Notes: generated by a model not told the origin, from the letters alone. A DNA stretch of 64,000 bases from Rhizosphaericola mali (GCF_004337365.2 NZ_CP044016.1:1116001-1180000); one strand, 5' to 3'. Shown: positions 45,757-55,964, numbered from the stretch's first letter. Program-made: numbers and translations.

Positions 45757-46101
45757 ATGGCAGATATTAAAAGAAGAATTCTGGGCTTTAGTACCGGAAA
45801 ACAAATCAAACTTTATGGCAATAGTCTTTCCATCGGCAACGACCTACAAATTGGAGAAGGTGGTGCTCCCAATCTGTTATCCTATCAGGAAACTATCATG
45901 AATAAAAATCTTTCCTCCAACAAAGAAGAAGAATTCAAATCAGAGGTTAAGAAAAAAGCTTTGGTGATCAATAGTAATAACTTTTCCAAAGAAGAAATCT
46001 TTGAACTGGCAGATTATGCCATTAGTTTGTGGATGGAACTCAAAGACAGTATCCGAAGATATGGGTTGGATAATCCCAAAATATTCAAGAAAGATAGTTG
46101 A
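45757..46101 (+). CDS. Small protein of unknown function in the mob operon
   Basis: A 114-residue hydrophilic protein. MADIKRRILGFSTGKQIKLY resembles the start of element-encoded proteins downstream of the HTH gene in Bacteroidota mobilizable elements, where a short Ser/Gly/Glu-rich stretch and a helical end (EEIFELADYAISLWMELKDS) follow. ATG 45757 is chosen; an upstream frame extension starts within the HTH gene's last codons. Function unknown. Confidence 0.5.
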   Translation: MADIKRRILGFSTGKQIKLYGNSLSIGNDLQIGEGGAPNLLSYQETIMNKNLSSNKEEEFKSEVKKKALVINSNNFSKEEIFELADYAISLWMELKDSIRRYGLDNPKIFKKDS

Positions 46102-46545
46102 ATTACTTGAGTGTATTTAAGTTTCATTGGGCGGGTGAAAAGAAAAAGAAATTTCAAATTTATACTTTTCATTTTATTGAATCTTGTTGTAAGGTGATAG
46201 TTGCTCTTTTACAAACATCCTGATACTATCATCTTAAACTTTTGCACTAATATGTTTTAAAGATTTTATAGGGGACAAAAAAGTAGAAAATCAATTCTCT
46301 TCAAATTCAACTAGCAAAATAAATGGCGGGCATACGCCTATAAGTAAAATCGTTTCTGGCAATATCCATTGCATTTCTTCCTATCAAGAGAGATTGGTAA
46401 GCTATTGACATCGTTCGTTCGATGAGCCAGATGTACTGTTGTATGACAACAGACCTGGCTCACTCGCTGCCATAGTTGCGAGAAGACTATAAAAAGGCTC
46501 GAAACTCGCCTGTTTTTCATTTTCAATAAATTTAATTAATCACTT
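46102..46545. other. Non-coding region with oriT-like hairpin
   Basis: About 440 bp upstream of mobC with no credible gene. It contains the nested inverted repeat at 46424-46461. Location beside the relaxosome genes makes it the likely oriT region of X2. Confidence 0.5.
46424..46461. other. Nested inverted repeat, oriT candidate (X2)
   Basis: Outer arms GAGCCAG/CTGGCTC enclose an inner hairpin CTGTTGT-ATG-ACAACAG, 85 bp before mobC. No sequence similarity to the X1 oriT candidate is obvious. Confidence 0.5.
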
Positions 46546-46968
46546 ATGGAAGCTCATAATCCAAACCGAATCCACCGGATAAATTTTCGATTGACAGAAG
46601 CAGAACACCAAAAGATATTAGCCTCCTGGCAAAAAAGCTCCGACCATAAACTCAGCGATTATGGAAGAAAACTATTGTTGGGCAAACCCGTGACCTTTTT
46701 TATACGGGATCGATCATTGGATCTTTTCACCGCAGAAATGGCCAGACTCCGAAAAGAACTGAAAGCTCTTGGCAATAATTTCAACCAGATCGTCCGACGC
46801 ATCAACGGGCTGAAAGAATTACCCAGATATGAATTTTGGTTACAGGATGCCAAGAGAAAACAGGAAATACTATTGGAAATTACCAAAGACATTCAGCAAC
46901 AAATCAATAAAAATGCTTCGATATGGTATCAAAGATCATCACAGGAAAAAGCATCCGAGGAGCCTTAA
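46546..46968 (+). CDS. mobC: MobC-like relaxosome protein (X2)
   Basis: A 140-residue accessory protein: RIHRINFRLTEAEHQKILAS (ribbon-helix-helix-like), and ALGNNFNQIVRRINGL, the N-N-x-N-Q-hydrophobic signature of MobC. It binds oriT and aids nicking. It overlaps the relaxase by 46 nt, indicating translational coupling. Confidence 0.88.
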   Translation: MEAHNPNRIHRINFRLTEAEHQKILASWQKSSDHKLSDYGRKLLLGKPVTFFIRDRSLDLFTAEMARLRKELKALGNNFNQIVRRINGLKELPRYEFWLQDAKRKQEILLEITKDIQQQINKNASIWYQRSSQEKASEEP

Positions 46969-48380
46969 ACTACAATGAAAAGAAAGTTAAGGAAGCAGAG
47001 GCTTTTCCTTTGGACTGTAATGGTTATTCAAAATCGATTTTTCAACTTTCCTTTTCCGAGAAATTGTTGACACTGGAAAGGCAGGTAGCACTCAATGAAC
47101 GGATAAAAACCAATTGCCTGCATATCAGTCTGAACTTTGATCCATCAGAAAAACTATCCCCACAAAAACTGGCAGAAGTAACTTCTTTTTATATGGAAGA
47201 ATTGGGATTTGGAGAACAACCGTACCTCGTCTATCAACATATAGATGTCGGTCATCCACATGTCCACATTATAACCACCAATGTTCAAGAAGATGGAACT
47301 GCGATTTCTTTACACAATATTGGGAGAATCAAAAGTGAAGTCGCCAGAAAGAAAACCGAACTAGAGTTTGGATTGGTCAAAGCAGAAGATCACAAAAACA
47401 AAAAGGAAGAACAGCGTATAAAACCTGTAGTTGCCCAAAAAGTAATCTATGGCAAAGGAGAAACAAAAGCGGCTATTGCAAATGTAGTAAAGTCAGTTAT
47501 GAGAGATTACCGCTTTACTTCACTGGCAGGATTCAATGCCGTACTCAAAGGATATAATGTGCAAGCTTACCGGGGAGAACCGAGAACGACTATGTTTGAG
47601 AAAGGTGGATTAGCCTATAGTGTACTGGATAGAAATGGAAAGCGTATTGGTGTTCCTGTGAAAGCAAGTGATCTTTCCGCAAGACCAACATTAAAGAATT
47701 TGGAAAAAGTATTTCAGCAGAAAAAAGATTTTACCGGACATTACTACCGAAAAATAAGGGAGGCTATTGACAAAGCAATAAGTAGCAACCTACCGAATTT
47801 AAAGGCATTAGAATCTGAATTAAAAAAGGAACAAATAGAAATGGTCATTTATCAAAATAAACAAATGGTCTACGGTATTGCTTTTACAGACCATACCTCA
47901 AAAGTGGTGGTCAATGGAAGTGAACTGGGTAGAAACTATTCCGCCAAGAGAATACAAGAACAATTAGGGATTAGAGGGTTGCTGGAAAGAAAACAAAACA
48001 TGTTGGATCAAGAAAGATTATCTGCATATGCAAAGGGCATTCTGACTCAAGGCAATGCTGCAAATGCGCTATCCTATATCTATAGTAATGGTTTAAAATT
48101 GGAGGCATCCAACGGAAAATATCAAAACCTTGATTATCGGCTTTCATTTCAGGATCAAAAAGGTAATTCTTCCATTGGTTTATATGGGAAAACAAGAACC
48201 TATCTTGAAGAGCGTAACATCACGCCCGAACTATGTGCGCATCTGAATAATCATGTACAAGATAATGGAATAAAACTAATACAAGATTACATTCATGGGT
48301 TATTTGCTCAACAATTTGAAACTTTATTCGGACATATCATACAAGATAAAAAGAAATCTAAACGGCGGATTAATTGGTAA
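46923..48380 (+). CDS. Relaxase/mobilization nuclease (X2)
   Basis: A 485-residue relaxase of the MOBP/MobB kind. MVSKIITGKSIRGALNYNEK opens the catalytic domain, and VYQHIDVGHPHVHIITTNV gives the metal triad H-x-D-x-x-H-P-H-V-H. The C-terminal half (from about 270) is a helical region with basic ending (QDKKKSKRRINW). It initiates transfer by nicking oriT; a helper element must supply the conjugative channel. It is larger than its X1 counterpart and not closely related. Confidence 0.9.
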   Translation: MVSKIITGKSIRGALNYNEKKVKEAEAFPLDCNGYSKSIFQLSFSEKLLTLERQVALNERIKTNCLHISLNFDPSEKLSPQKLAEVTSFYMEELGFGEQPYLVYQHIDVGHPHVHIITTNVQEDGTAISLHNIGRIKSEVARKKTELEFGLVKAEDHKNKKEEQRIKPVVAQKVIYGKGETKAAIANVVKSVMRDYRFTSLAGFNAVLKGYNVQAYRGEPRTTMFEKGGLAYSVLDRNGKRIGVPVKASDLSARPTLKNLEKVFQQKKDFTGHYYRKIREAIDKAISSNLPNLKALESELKKEQIEMVIYQNKQMVYGIAFTDHTSKVVVNGSELGRNYSAKRIQEQLGIRGLLERKQNMLDQERLSAYAKGILTQGNAANALSYIYSNGLKLEASNGKYQNLDYRLSFQDQKGNSSIGLYGKTRTYLEERNITPELCAHLNNHVQDNGIKLIQDYIHGLFAQQFETLFGHIIQDKKKSKRRINW

Positions 48381-48710
48381 ATAAGCGATTTTCAGATTTG
48401 AGAAGTATATTATTATTTCTGTTCAAGACACTGTGTTTTTGTCTGTACAAAATTGTAATATGAGGAACTATAGGATCGCAAGGTGTTTACAAGTTGGGAA
48501 GTTAAAGATTGTTAAAAAGAAATAAGCAAGGAGATTTCCTGGATTAAGTATGAAATTAAAGGAAAATTTTCCAAATAATATCTAAAAATATATATGTTAA
48601 TTTTATTGTAAAATATATTAATATTGACCCTTATTTGACTAAAAAATTAGTACCTTGTAAGATTAAAACATTGATGAGTTTGTTATATGATTTTATTGTA
48701 AAAGACTTAT
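48381..48710. other. AT-rich gap between relaxase and the peptide locus
   Basis: About 330 bp without a gene. It probably contains the promoter for the precursor gene; TTTG at 48634 and TACCTTGT near 48651 are suggestive but spaced only about 13 bp apart. This gap is the border between mob module and cargo. Confidence 0.35.
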
Positions 48711-49027
48711 ATGAAAGACCTATTTAATAACTTAATTAGTCCGACTTCCAATATAGCGAATATCACTTACATTTTTTGCCACGAGTTAAAAGTTACAATT
48801 ACAAAAACGACTCTTCAAAAAGAGTTGGAGGTGGGCTTGCAGAACCAACGTGTCCTGAAAACACTGTTGCGTGCACCTGCCGTGATGCAGGTGGAAATGT
48901 AAATATAGCGTTTGATGTGAATGCTTCTAGTGCAGTACAAGCGGCCGCAATTGCGAATAAGTATTGTGAAGGACAGGGAGTTGGCGGTTCGGGGGGGTAT
49001 ACCTGCAATAGCGATTGGAGTTGTTAA
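48711..49027 (+). CDS. Double-glycine precursor peptide (bacteriocin-like) with apparent frameshift
   Basis: Reading from ATG 48711 gives MKDLFNNLISPTSNIANITY...LKVTITKTTLQK, and then the frame slips at a run of five A (48817-48821). One more A would give ...TTLQKRVGGGLAEPTCPENT, a leader of about 38 residues ending in a double-glycine site typical of peptides exported by C39-peptidase ABC transporters. The core of about 60 residues has six Cys (CPENTVACTC, YCEGQG, YTCNSDWSC). Alternatively translation starts at TTG 48776 in the second frame, with a 20-residue leader. The export genes for it lie 1.8 kb downstream. Confidence 0.6.
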
Positions 49028-49081
49028 ATTTTACCGCTTAATATAGTTTCGCTATAAGTAATAAATTTAAACAAATATTTT

Positions 49082-49447
49082 ATGATTATGGTAAGGAAAA
49101 ATCTGCTAATTACTTCAATAATTTTGTTGTCTCTATCATTATATGGATTCAATCGTATAAATTATAATGTTAATATCAAGTTTAATAGTTCTATAAGGAC
49201 TAATAAAGAGCTAAAAGATTCTACTAAGCAATTTAAAAATATTAGAGATTTCATTGTAAGTCAAAATTTTAATGGGGTCGTAGTATTTAGAGGCAAGGTT
49301 TTATCTCCAAATGATTCATTACTTTATATTGACCTAAAAGCATCTGGTATCAACCCCTCTTCAGTTGATTTTCTGAGGAAAGTACCTTCTGATTCTTTAC
49401 TTAAATATGGGCTTGAAGCAAAAAAAGGATTATTGATCATTAATTAA
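49082..49447 (+). CDS. Small membrane-anchored or exported protein next to the precursor
   Basis: A 121-residue product with an N-terminal hydrophobic segment (LLITSIILLSLSLYGF, residues 8-23) and a periplasmic part rich in Ser/Lys/Asp with NGVVVFRGKVLSPNDSLLYI. No family is recognised. Its position 54 bp behind the precursor would fit an immunity protein, but nothing in the sequence proves it. Confidence 0.45.
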   Translation: MIMVRKNLLITSIILLSLSLYGFNRINYNVNIKFNSSIRTNKELKDSTKQFKNIRDFIVSQNFNGVVVFRGKVLSPNDSLLYIDLKASGINPSSVDFLRKVPSDSLLKYGLEAKKGLLIIN

Positions 49448-50808
49448 TTTAATGTCACATTTCTTACTTGAGTTAAGAATTATTATTAAGAAACTAAGTA
49501 AGTTAAAGTTTAATTTGTATTAGGGTAAAATAAATAAACTAAAAGTGATTAAAAATCTATCTAATTTTACCTATAATTGTCTAATATTACAAGCAAAAGT
49601 TAAAATAAAGTATCAAACTAAAACTTTGATACTTTATTTTAATAAAGTTTTATTAAAATTATAATTATTTTATATTTTAACATTTGCAACTAGTTGCGTT
49701 GATACTTAGATCTTTCAAAATGAAATATTACATAATTTCAAACCTCCACTATTTGAGATTTAATGTTAAATGATGGGTTAAAAAATATCATGTTAGGCAG
49801 ATAATCTATAAAATAGTTCTAGAATCAATTTAAAATGTATTTTTACTATGGAGGGTATAAACTTCATCAAACGAAAATTGAAGAAAAACTGTTTTTTGTT
49901 TTCTGTACCAGTTTATTTATTATATGAGATGTATGTTGTCAAATAAAATTACACTAAATTTTAAGGAGTTTTTTTAGTTTTAAAAGTTAGGAAATAAATT
50001 TAGTTTTTGCTGTTGAAAAAAATATCGTGGGCTTATAGATCTTTTTTTAATGAGGTTTTGTTGTTTTAAAATGAGTTAGTCTCTGCAATAATAAACGTCG
50101 GAGGGTGTAAGGCTATTCAAAGATTCGTGATAGTGTTGGTAGTTATAGAGTTGTACAAAACAACCAATAGCATATTCCAAATTCTGGGGCTGAAATAATT
50201 TTCCAATTTCACTCTATTTTTGATATATCTCCCATAGCATTCTATTTTACCTTTGGGTTGAGGGGCTTCCTACAAAAACAAGTAGATGCTTCATTTTTAC
50301 CGTATATTTCATTTTGCAGAAATTATCAAAGTACAGTAATATAAGATTGCACTTTTTTTACAAATTTTAGTTTCTATTTCAGAAATCCTTGATTTAAAGT
50401 CTTTTTGGAAGATATCGAAAAAATATAAAGGTTGGAAGGTTTTGTTAATTTGAATTTATATAAACAGATTGTAGAGATTAGAATGAAACTTGATTAATAA
50501 ATGAAAAGGCGAAAATTGCAATTATAGTCCAAATACTGTTTTTTAGAGTAGATACTATGAAAAAGATCATATAATCTTATGCAAGTTTTCATATATAGTT
50601 CAAATAATTCTTTGGCCTAGTCTTCTCTTACCCATTTTTAATAGAAATAATAAAAAATCTACAAAAAAATGGAGGGGAGATTTTGAATCAAATTATCTTA
50701 ACATAATAGCTATCCCCGTATAATTGCTTTAACCTAAAAGGATAAGTAGTAAATAAATAGTTCATATACAGATTATTTCTTTCTGTATATGTGAAAATAT
50801 CTGGAAAG
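49448..50808. other. Long AT-rich gap with a transposase remnant
   Basis: About 1.36 kb separate the immunity-like gene and the ABC transporter. Apart from the IS3-type fragment (listed separately) only AT-rich DNA with no coding frame is visible. The gap breaks what would otherwise be one operon. Confidence 0.55.
50076..50268 (-). pseudogene. IS3-family transposase C-terminal remnant
   Basis: On the minus strand, two frames give QPKGKIECYGRYIKNRVKLE and then CFVQLYNYQHYHESLNSLTP-SDVYYCRD. Together they read as the C-terminal end of an IS3/IS150-type integrase (NGxxERxxRxxK...YNxxRxHxSLxxLTPxxVY). At least one frameshift and a missing N-terminus make it a relic. Confidence 0.7.
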
Positions 50809-53049
50809 ATGAAATTTTCTTTTTATAAACAACTGAATACCATGGATTGTGGTCCCACCTGTTTGAAAATGGTGGCAAAATATTATGGAAAAAGCATTCC
50901 TATCGATTTTCTCCGACGGCAAATGGGCTTCAATAAAACAGGGGTTACTTTGTTGGGAATAAGTACAACAGCTGAGTATTTTGGGTTTCGTACAAGAGGG
51001 GTTCAATTAACAGAATCACAAATAAGTGAGATTCCGTTGCCAGCAATATTGCACTGGGACCAAAACCATTTTGTTGTTCTAATATCAAATAAAAGGAATA
51101 GTGTAAGAATTGCCAACCCTGCTGCTAGGATCATGGATTATTCAAAGGATGATTTTTTATCGCATTGGTTAAGTAGTAAAACAAATGATGGCAGCAAGGC
51201 AGGTATAGCCCTTTTGCTGGAACCTACCCCTAAATTCAACGAACAGGAGGATAAAAAAGAACAAAAACTCAGTTGGAAATTAATAGTTCGATATCTATAT
51301 AACAGCAAAGGAAAAATCGGACAGGTATGTGTTGCGCTTTTAGTCTCTTCCTTATTACAACTCGTCTTTCCTTTCTTAACCCAAAGCATTGTTGACACCG
51401 GAATAAATACGCAGAATCTCCAGTATGTAGTAATTGTATTGATGGCTCAGTTAATGCTAACTTTCAGTCAGACAGTCATCGACTTTATACGTAGCAGGAT
51501 ATTACTTCGACTTTCTAACCTACTCAACATACAAATACTATCCGATTTTTGGATCAAATTGGGACGTCTACCTTTGTCTTATTATGATACACACCATACG
51601 GGTGATACGCTTCAGCGCATTGGTGATCACAGAACCATACAAAGCTTCCTAACTGGAACTGCCTTGAGTACAGTCTTCTCAACAGTTAACTTTGTTGTCT
51701 ATTCTATCGTTTTACTTATGTATAGTGTGGAGTTGTTTTTTGTTTTTTTAATAGGCAGTATTGTCTATTTTTCATGGGTACAACTGTTTTTACGAATCAG
51801 AAGAAAAATTAACTATCAAACATTTCATATCTCATCTAAGGAAAACAATGCGACCCTTCAAATGATACAAGGGATGCAGGAAATTCGTCTCAATAATGCA
51901 GAAAGACAAAAACGTTGGGAATGGGAGAATATACAGGCTACTATATTCAGACTTGGTTTTAAAAGCCTCAATTATAGTCAGTGGCAATCGGCTGGAGCTA
52001 CATTGATCAATCAGGTACAAAACATTGCGATTAGTTTTATTGTAGCAAAGCTCGTCATTGATGGTAAATTGACACTGGGAACTATGTTAGCCGTCCAATA
52101 CATCATTGGACAAATGAGTGGACCTATTTCTCAATGGGTTGGTTTTGTGCAATCAGCTCAGGATGCAAAAATAAGTATGGAGCGTCTTAATGAAGTACAT
52201 AGTCTTTCTGATGAAGAATCTCCAGAACGAAGCTATACTTCTATGCTTCCAACTGACAAGAGTATATCTATTGAAAAATTAAGTTTTTCTTATCCTGGTG
52301 CGGGAAATGAAAATGTATTGGAACAAATTAACCTATATATCCCCTCTGGTAAAACGACTGCAATAGTTGGCATCAGTGGTAGTGGTAAAACAAGTCTACT
52401 TAAATTGCTTCTTAAGATCTACGAGCAATATAACGGTGATATTTTTATAGGAGGTAATCACTCATTAAGCCAAGAAGGTAATTTTGATAAACAAGATGAA
52501 AGTAATGGATTAAGATTCGACCATATTAATCATTCTTATTGGAGAAGTATATGTGGTACCGTCATGCAAGATGGTTATATATTTAACGATACAATAGCCC
52601 GCAATATTTCTGTCGGACAGGAAAATATAGACATGGAAAGGCTTACTTATAGTTGTAGAACGGCTAATATTTATTCTTTTATAGAATCTCTTCCGAACGG
52701 ATTTTATACAAAACTGGGAAGTGAGGGTACAGGGCTCAGTCAGGGACAGAAACAACGCCTGTTAATTGCTAGAGCCATTTATAAAGATCCACAATATTTG
52801 TTTTTTGACGAAGCAACAAATTCTTTAGATGCAAACAATGAAAAAGAAATTGTAGAGAACCTGGAACGTTTTTTTAAAGGACGTACGGTCGTTATTGTTG
52901 CACACAGATTAAGCACTGTTAAAAATGCGGACAAGATTGTCGTGCTACATAAAGGTCATATTGTGGAAGAGGGGACACATGATTATCTTATTTCAATCAA
53001 AGGTTATTATTACGAGTTAGTCAAAAATCAATTGGAATTAGGTAACTAA
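50809..53049 (+). CDS. ABC transporter with N-terminal C39 peptidase (peptide processing and export)
   Basis: A 746-residue inner-membrane exporter that removes double-glycine leaders and pumps out the peptide. C39 domain: catalytic Cys in MDCGPTCLKMVAKYYG, His in HWDQNHFVVL, with Asn where Asp is usual (RIANPAARIMD). Six TM segments lie at about 165-440. ATPase: Walker A GISGSGKTSLLKLL, signature LSQGQKQRLLIARA, Walker B YLFFDEATNSLD, and H-loop VAHRLST. ATG 50809 is preferred to GTG 50791. It heads a three-gene export operon. Confidence 0.93.
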   Translation: MKFSFYKQLNTMDCGPTCLKMVAKYYGKSIPIDFLRRQMGFNKTGVTLLGISTTAEYFGFRTRGVQLTESQISEIPLPAILHWDQNHFVVLISNKRNSVRIANPAARIMDYSKDDFLSHWLSSKTNDGSKAGIALLLEPTPKFNEQEDKKEQKLSWKLIVRYLYNSKGKIGQVCVALLVSSLLQLVFPFLTQSIVDTGINTQNLQYVVIVLMAQLMLTFSQTVIDFIRSRILLRLSNLLNIQILSDFWIKLGRLPLSYYDTHHTGDTLQRIGDHRTIQSFLTGTALSTVFSTVNFVVYSIVLLMYSVELFFVFLIGSIVYFSWVQLFLRIRRKINYQTFHISSKENNATLQMIQGMQEIRLNNAERQKRWEWENIQATIFRLGFKSLNYSQWQSAGATLINQVQNIAISFIVAKLVIDGKLTLGTMLAVQYIIGQMSGPISQWVGFVQSAQDAKISMERLNEVHSLSDEESPERSYTSMLPTDKSISIEKLSFSYPGAGNENVLEQINLYIPSGKTTAIVGISGSGKTSLLKLLLKIYEQYNGDIFIGGNHSLSQEGNFDKQDESNGLRFDHINHSYWRSICGTVMQDGYIFNDTIARNISVGQENIDMERLTYSCRTANIYSFIESLPNGFYTKLGSEGTGLSQGQKQRLLIARAIYKDPQYLFFDEATNSLDANNEKEIVENLERFFKGRTVVIVAHRLSTVKNADKIVVLHKGHIVEEGTHDYLISIKGYYYELVKNQLELGN

Positions 53050-53070
53050 ACAACAACTTCAACTGGAAAA

Positions 53071-54438
53071 ATGCCAAACAAGGATATTGACAATATAGAA
53101 ACAAGATTAGACGATATAGCAAGCGGACGATGTAATTCTGAAATAGAAATAAATCAAAAAGAATCTATTGTCATTAGATCCGAAGAAGCACAAGAAATAA
53201 TCGATCATAAAAGTGGCCCTTTAGAAAGATGGGCGCTATGGATATTTTTATGTATATTATTACTTTTACTAACAACTTCTGGGTTTATTCTCTATCCTGA
53301 TATCCTTCAAGTAAGAACTACACTCACCTCATTGGATGGCCCTAAAGAAATCGTACCAAATCAGTCAGGAAGAATTACTCAACTCTTTGTAACAAATGGG
53401 CAAACAATAAGAAAAGGAGCAACATTAGCTTACATAGAAAGTGTTGCAGATATCGATCAAATGTTGTCCCTATTTAAACGGGTAGAAAAAGCTAATCAAT
53501 TACTAACAGATAATAAGCTCGGAGATATTTCTTCATTATTTCTACAGCCCTATGATCAATTAGGTGAAGATCAAAGCGCTTATCAAACCTTTATGACTGC
53601 CTTACAACAATTCAATGACTATTACGTCAACGGCTTTTATGATAGAAAAAAAACAATGTTAGAACAAGATCTGGGTGCATTAAAGAAAATGAATAATGCG
53701 CTTGGACAACAACGTCAAATTGAAGAACAGGATAATGAGCTTGCGCAGGAGAATTATAAAATGAACAAAAAACTCTTTGATGCTAAAATTATATCTGCTG
53801 AAGAATATCGACAAGATCAAAGTCAATTGCTAAGTAAGCAAATGGCACTACCACAAACGAATTCTAGCATATTTTCTAATCAAAATGAACAACGTGAAAA
53901 ACTAAAAGATCTCGAACAGCTGGATCATGATGTAATACAACAGCGTATAACAATGGAGCAAGCACTACAAACACTAAAAAGTGCGTTAGATACCTGGATA
54001 AAGCAATATGTACTTATTGCTCCAGTGGATGGTACTGTATATTTTTCAAAACCCATACAAAAAAATCAATACCTACAATCAGGTAAAACAATCGGTTATA
54101 TAGCTACTGATAACAATAAACTCTTTACAGAATTATATTTACCTCAAAATAATTTAGGAAAGGCCGATACTGGTATGGAAGTACAGTTGCGCTTTGATGC
54201 ATATCCATATCAAGAAAAGGGAATAGTAAAAGGCAAGCTTATATATATATCGAGAGTAGTATCGGATAGTGGCTACCTCGGAATTGTAAGACTCAATAAT
54301 GGCTTACTTACAAGTCAACATCAAATCCTTCCATACAAGGACGGACTTAAGGCGGATGCATTAATTATAACAAAGAATATGAGCTTATTGAACAGACTAT
54401 ATTATAATATTACAAAAGCAACGAGTCTCAATAAATGA
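53071..54438 (+). CDS. HlyD-like periplasmic adaptor (membrane fusion protein)
   Basis: A 455-residue adaptor linking the ABC transporter to an outer-membrane channel. One TM helix is at about 53-74 (WALWIFLCILLLLLTTSGFI). A lipoyl-like half (VPNQSGRITQLFVTNGQTIRKG), a coiled-coil hairpin (about 150-300) and a second lipoyl/barrel half (VLIAPVDGTVYFSKPIQKNQ) follow. It starts 21 bp after the ABC gene on the same strand. Confidence 0.88.
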   Translation: MPNKDIDNIETRLDDIASGRCNSEIEINQKESIVIRSEEAQEIIDHKSGPLERWALWIFLCILLLLLTTSGFILYPDILQVRTTLTSLDGPKEIVPNQSGRITQLFVTNGQTIRKGATLAYIESVADIDQMLSLFKRVEKANQLLTDNKLGDISSLFLQPYDQLGEDQSAYQTFMTALQQFNDYYVNGFYDRKKTMLEQDLGALKKMNNALGQQRQIEEQDNELAQENYKMNKKLFDAKIISAEEYRQDQSQLLSKQMALPQTNSSIFSNQNEQREKLKDLEQLDHDVIQQRITMEQALQTLKSALDTWIKQYVLIAPVDGTVYFSKPIQKNQYLQSGKTIGYIATDNNKLFTELYLPQNNLGKADTGMEVQLRFDAYPYQEKGIVKGKLIYISRVVSDSGYLGIVRLNNGLLTSQHQILPYKDGLKADALIITKNMSLLNRLYYNITKATSLNK

Positions 54439-54480
54439 TTTTTTTAATAATATAAAAGGATACGAATAAAGATTTGGATC

Positions 54481-55821
54481 ATGCTTAGAACACAAAATTA
54501 TATAGGATGGAGCTGTATTATAATTTTTTTCTTGTGTCTTTCATTACAAGGAAAGGCTCAAAAAACATGGACGTTAGACGATTGTATCGACTATGCTTAC
54601 GAACATAATATATACATTAATTCTGCTAAAATGCAGGTGTTGACGATGGAAAACACCTATAAGCAATCACGTAATAATCGATTTCCAACACTTAGCTATT
54701 CTTCATCACTCGCCTCACAATTTGGTCGTTCAATTGATCCTACTACAAATTCTTATACGAATACTCATATTACCTATAACAGTATGGGATTCTCATCTGG
54801 TATAACACTCTTTAACTGGTTCTCGGTTAAAAATACGATTAAGTGTAATAGTAAAAATGTGGAGGTAGCAAATCTGGAGACTGAAAGACTCAAAAATGAT
54901 TTGAAGCTTAATATTGCAGCAGCCTATTTACAAGTTTTACTTGCAGAAAAACAATTAGAAATCTCCCAACAGCAGATTGACCTTACATTACAGCAACTTG
55001 ACATAACAAGTAAACAGGTAGAATATGGGAAAAAACCCAAAAGTGACCGCCTACAAATCGTCGGAGAACTATCATCGGATAGTACTACTTATTTTAATCA
55101 ATTATCAGCAATACAACAAGCCAAATTACAAGTCATGCTTTTATTGAATATAGATCCTCAAGATGGCTTTGAAATAAATAAAGCAGATACCGTTGTAGAA
55201 AATCAACTGCCTATATTAGAAGAACCTGAATATATATATGAAATCGCTAAAATAAAACAACCCCTTCAAAAAGAAGATAAACTAAAATTAGAAGCATTGG
55301 GTTATCAAAAGGCTATATCAAAGGCTAGTTTTTACCCTACACTATCAGCTAATGCTACGATATCTTCTAATTACTCAAATGCATATACAAATAGTTATGG
55401 AAACCCCTATAGTTATTTTAACCAGCTATTCAATATTAACTTATATCAATATGTCGGTCTTTCATTGAGCATCCCAATTTTTAATAATAAGACGGCCTAT
55501 TACAATTATAAAAATATCTGTGTACAAATAAAAACACAACAACTTCAAAACGAAGGAGACAATCAACAACTCAAACAAGATATTTATAATGCATATAATA
55601 CGGCACACACAAATTTATCCGTTTATATGTCAACTAAGAGGACGCTGAATGCAACACAAGAAGGTTATATGATGTCACAAAAAAGATTTGAGATAGGCAA
55701 GTCGACTTTATCAGATTATTTAACTGCACTAAATACTTTATATCAAGCAAAAACAAATTATATTAACGCCTATTATAACTATATCTTTTCGTTCAAAATA
55801 TTGGCGTTTTATAAAGTTTAA
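54481..55821 (+). CDS. TolC-like outer-membrane efflux channel
   Basis: A 446-residue channel. A signal peptide (1-26, ending LQGKAQ) is followed by WTLDDCIDYAYEHNIYINSA, the family's first repeat start, and two long helical hairpins (LLAEKQLEISQQQIDLTLQQ). GFSSGITLFNW and GLSLSIPIFNNKTAYYNYK are barrel strands. It completes a type I secretion path for the peptide. It ends 60 bp before the X2 right-end repeats. Confidence 0.9.
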   Translation: MLRTQNYIGWSCIIIFFLCLSLQGKAQKTWTLDDCIDYAYEHNIYINSAKMQVLTMENTYKQSRNNRFPTLSYSSSLASQFGRSIDPTTNSYTNTHITYNSMGFSSGITLFNWFSVKNTIKCNSKNVEVANLETERLKNDLKLNIAAAYLQVLLAEKQLEISQQQIDLTLQQLDITSKQVEYGKKPKSDRLQIVGELSSDSTTYFNQLSAIQQAKLQVMLLLNIDPQDGFEINKADTVVENQLPILEEPEYIYEIAKIKQPLQKEDKLKLEALGYQKAISKASFYPTLSANATISSNYSNAYTNSYGNPYSYFNQLFNINLYQYVGLSLSIPIFNNKTAYYNYKNICVQIKTQQLQNEGDNQQLKQDIYNAYNTAHTNLSVYMSTKRTLNATQEGYMMSQKRFEIGKSTLSDYLTALNTLYQAKTNYINAYYNYIFSFKILAFYKV

Positions 55822-55885
55822 GGATACCTGTATTTTGTGTATTAATGATCAAATTAATATACTTATCTTCGATAATATAAAAATA

Positions 55886-55905
55886 GGTTAGCATTTCGGT
55901 TAGCA
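55886..55905. repeat. Paired GGTTAGCA repeats at X2 right end, candidate arm sites
   Basis: GGTTAGCA at 55886-55893 and 55898-55905, with a 12-bp period. They match the octamer at the X2 left end and lie about 60 bp inside the att copy. Confidence 0.58.
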
Positions 55906-55964
55906 AATAAATATTTTAATATTTAAGAAAGTTTTATTCACGGCATTAGTTATTATAGTATGAC

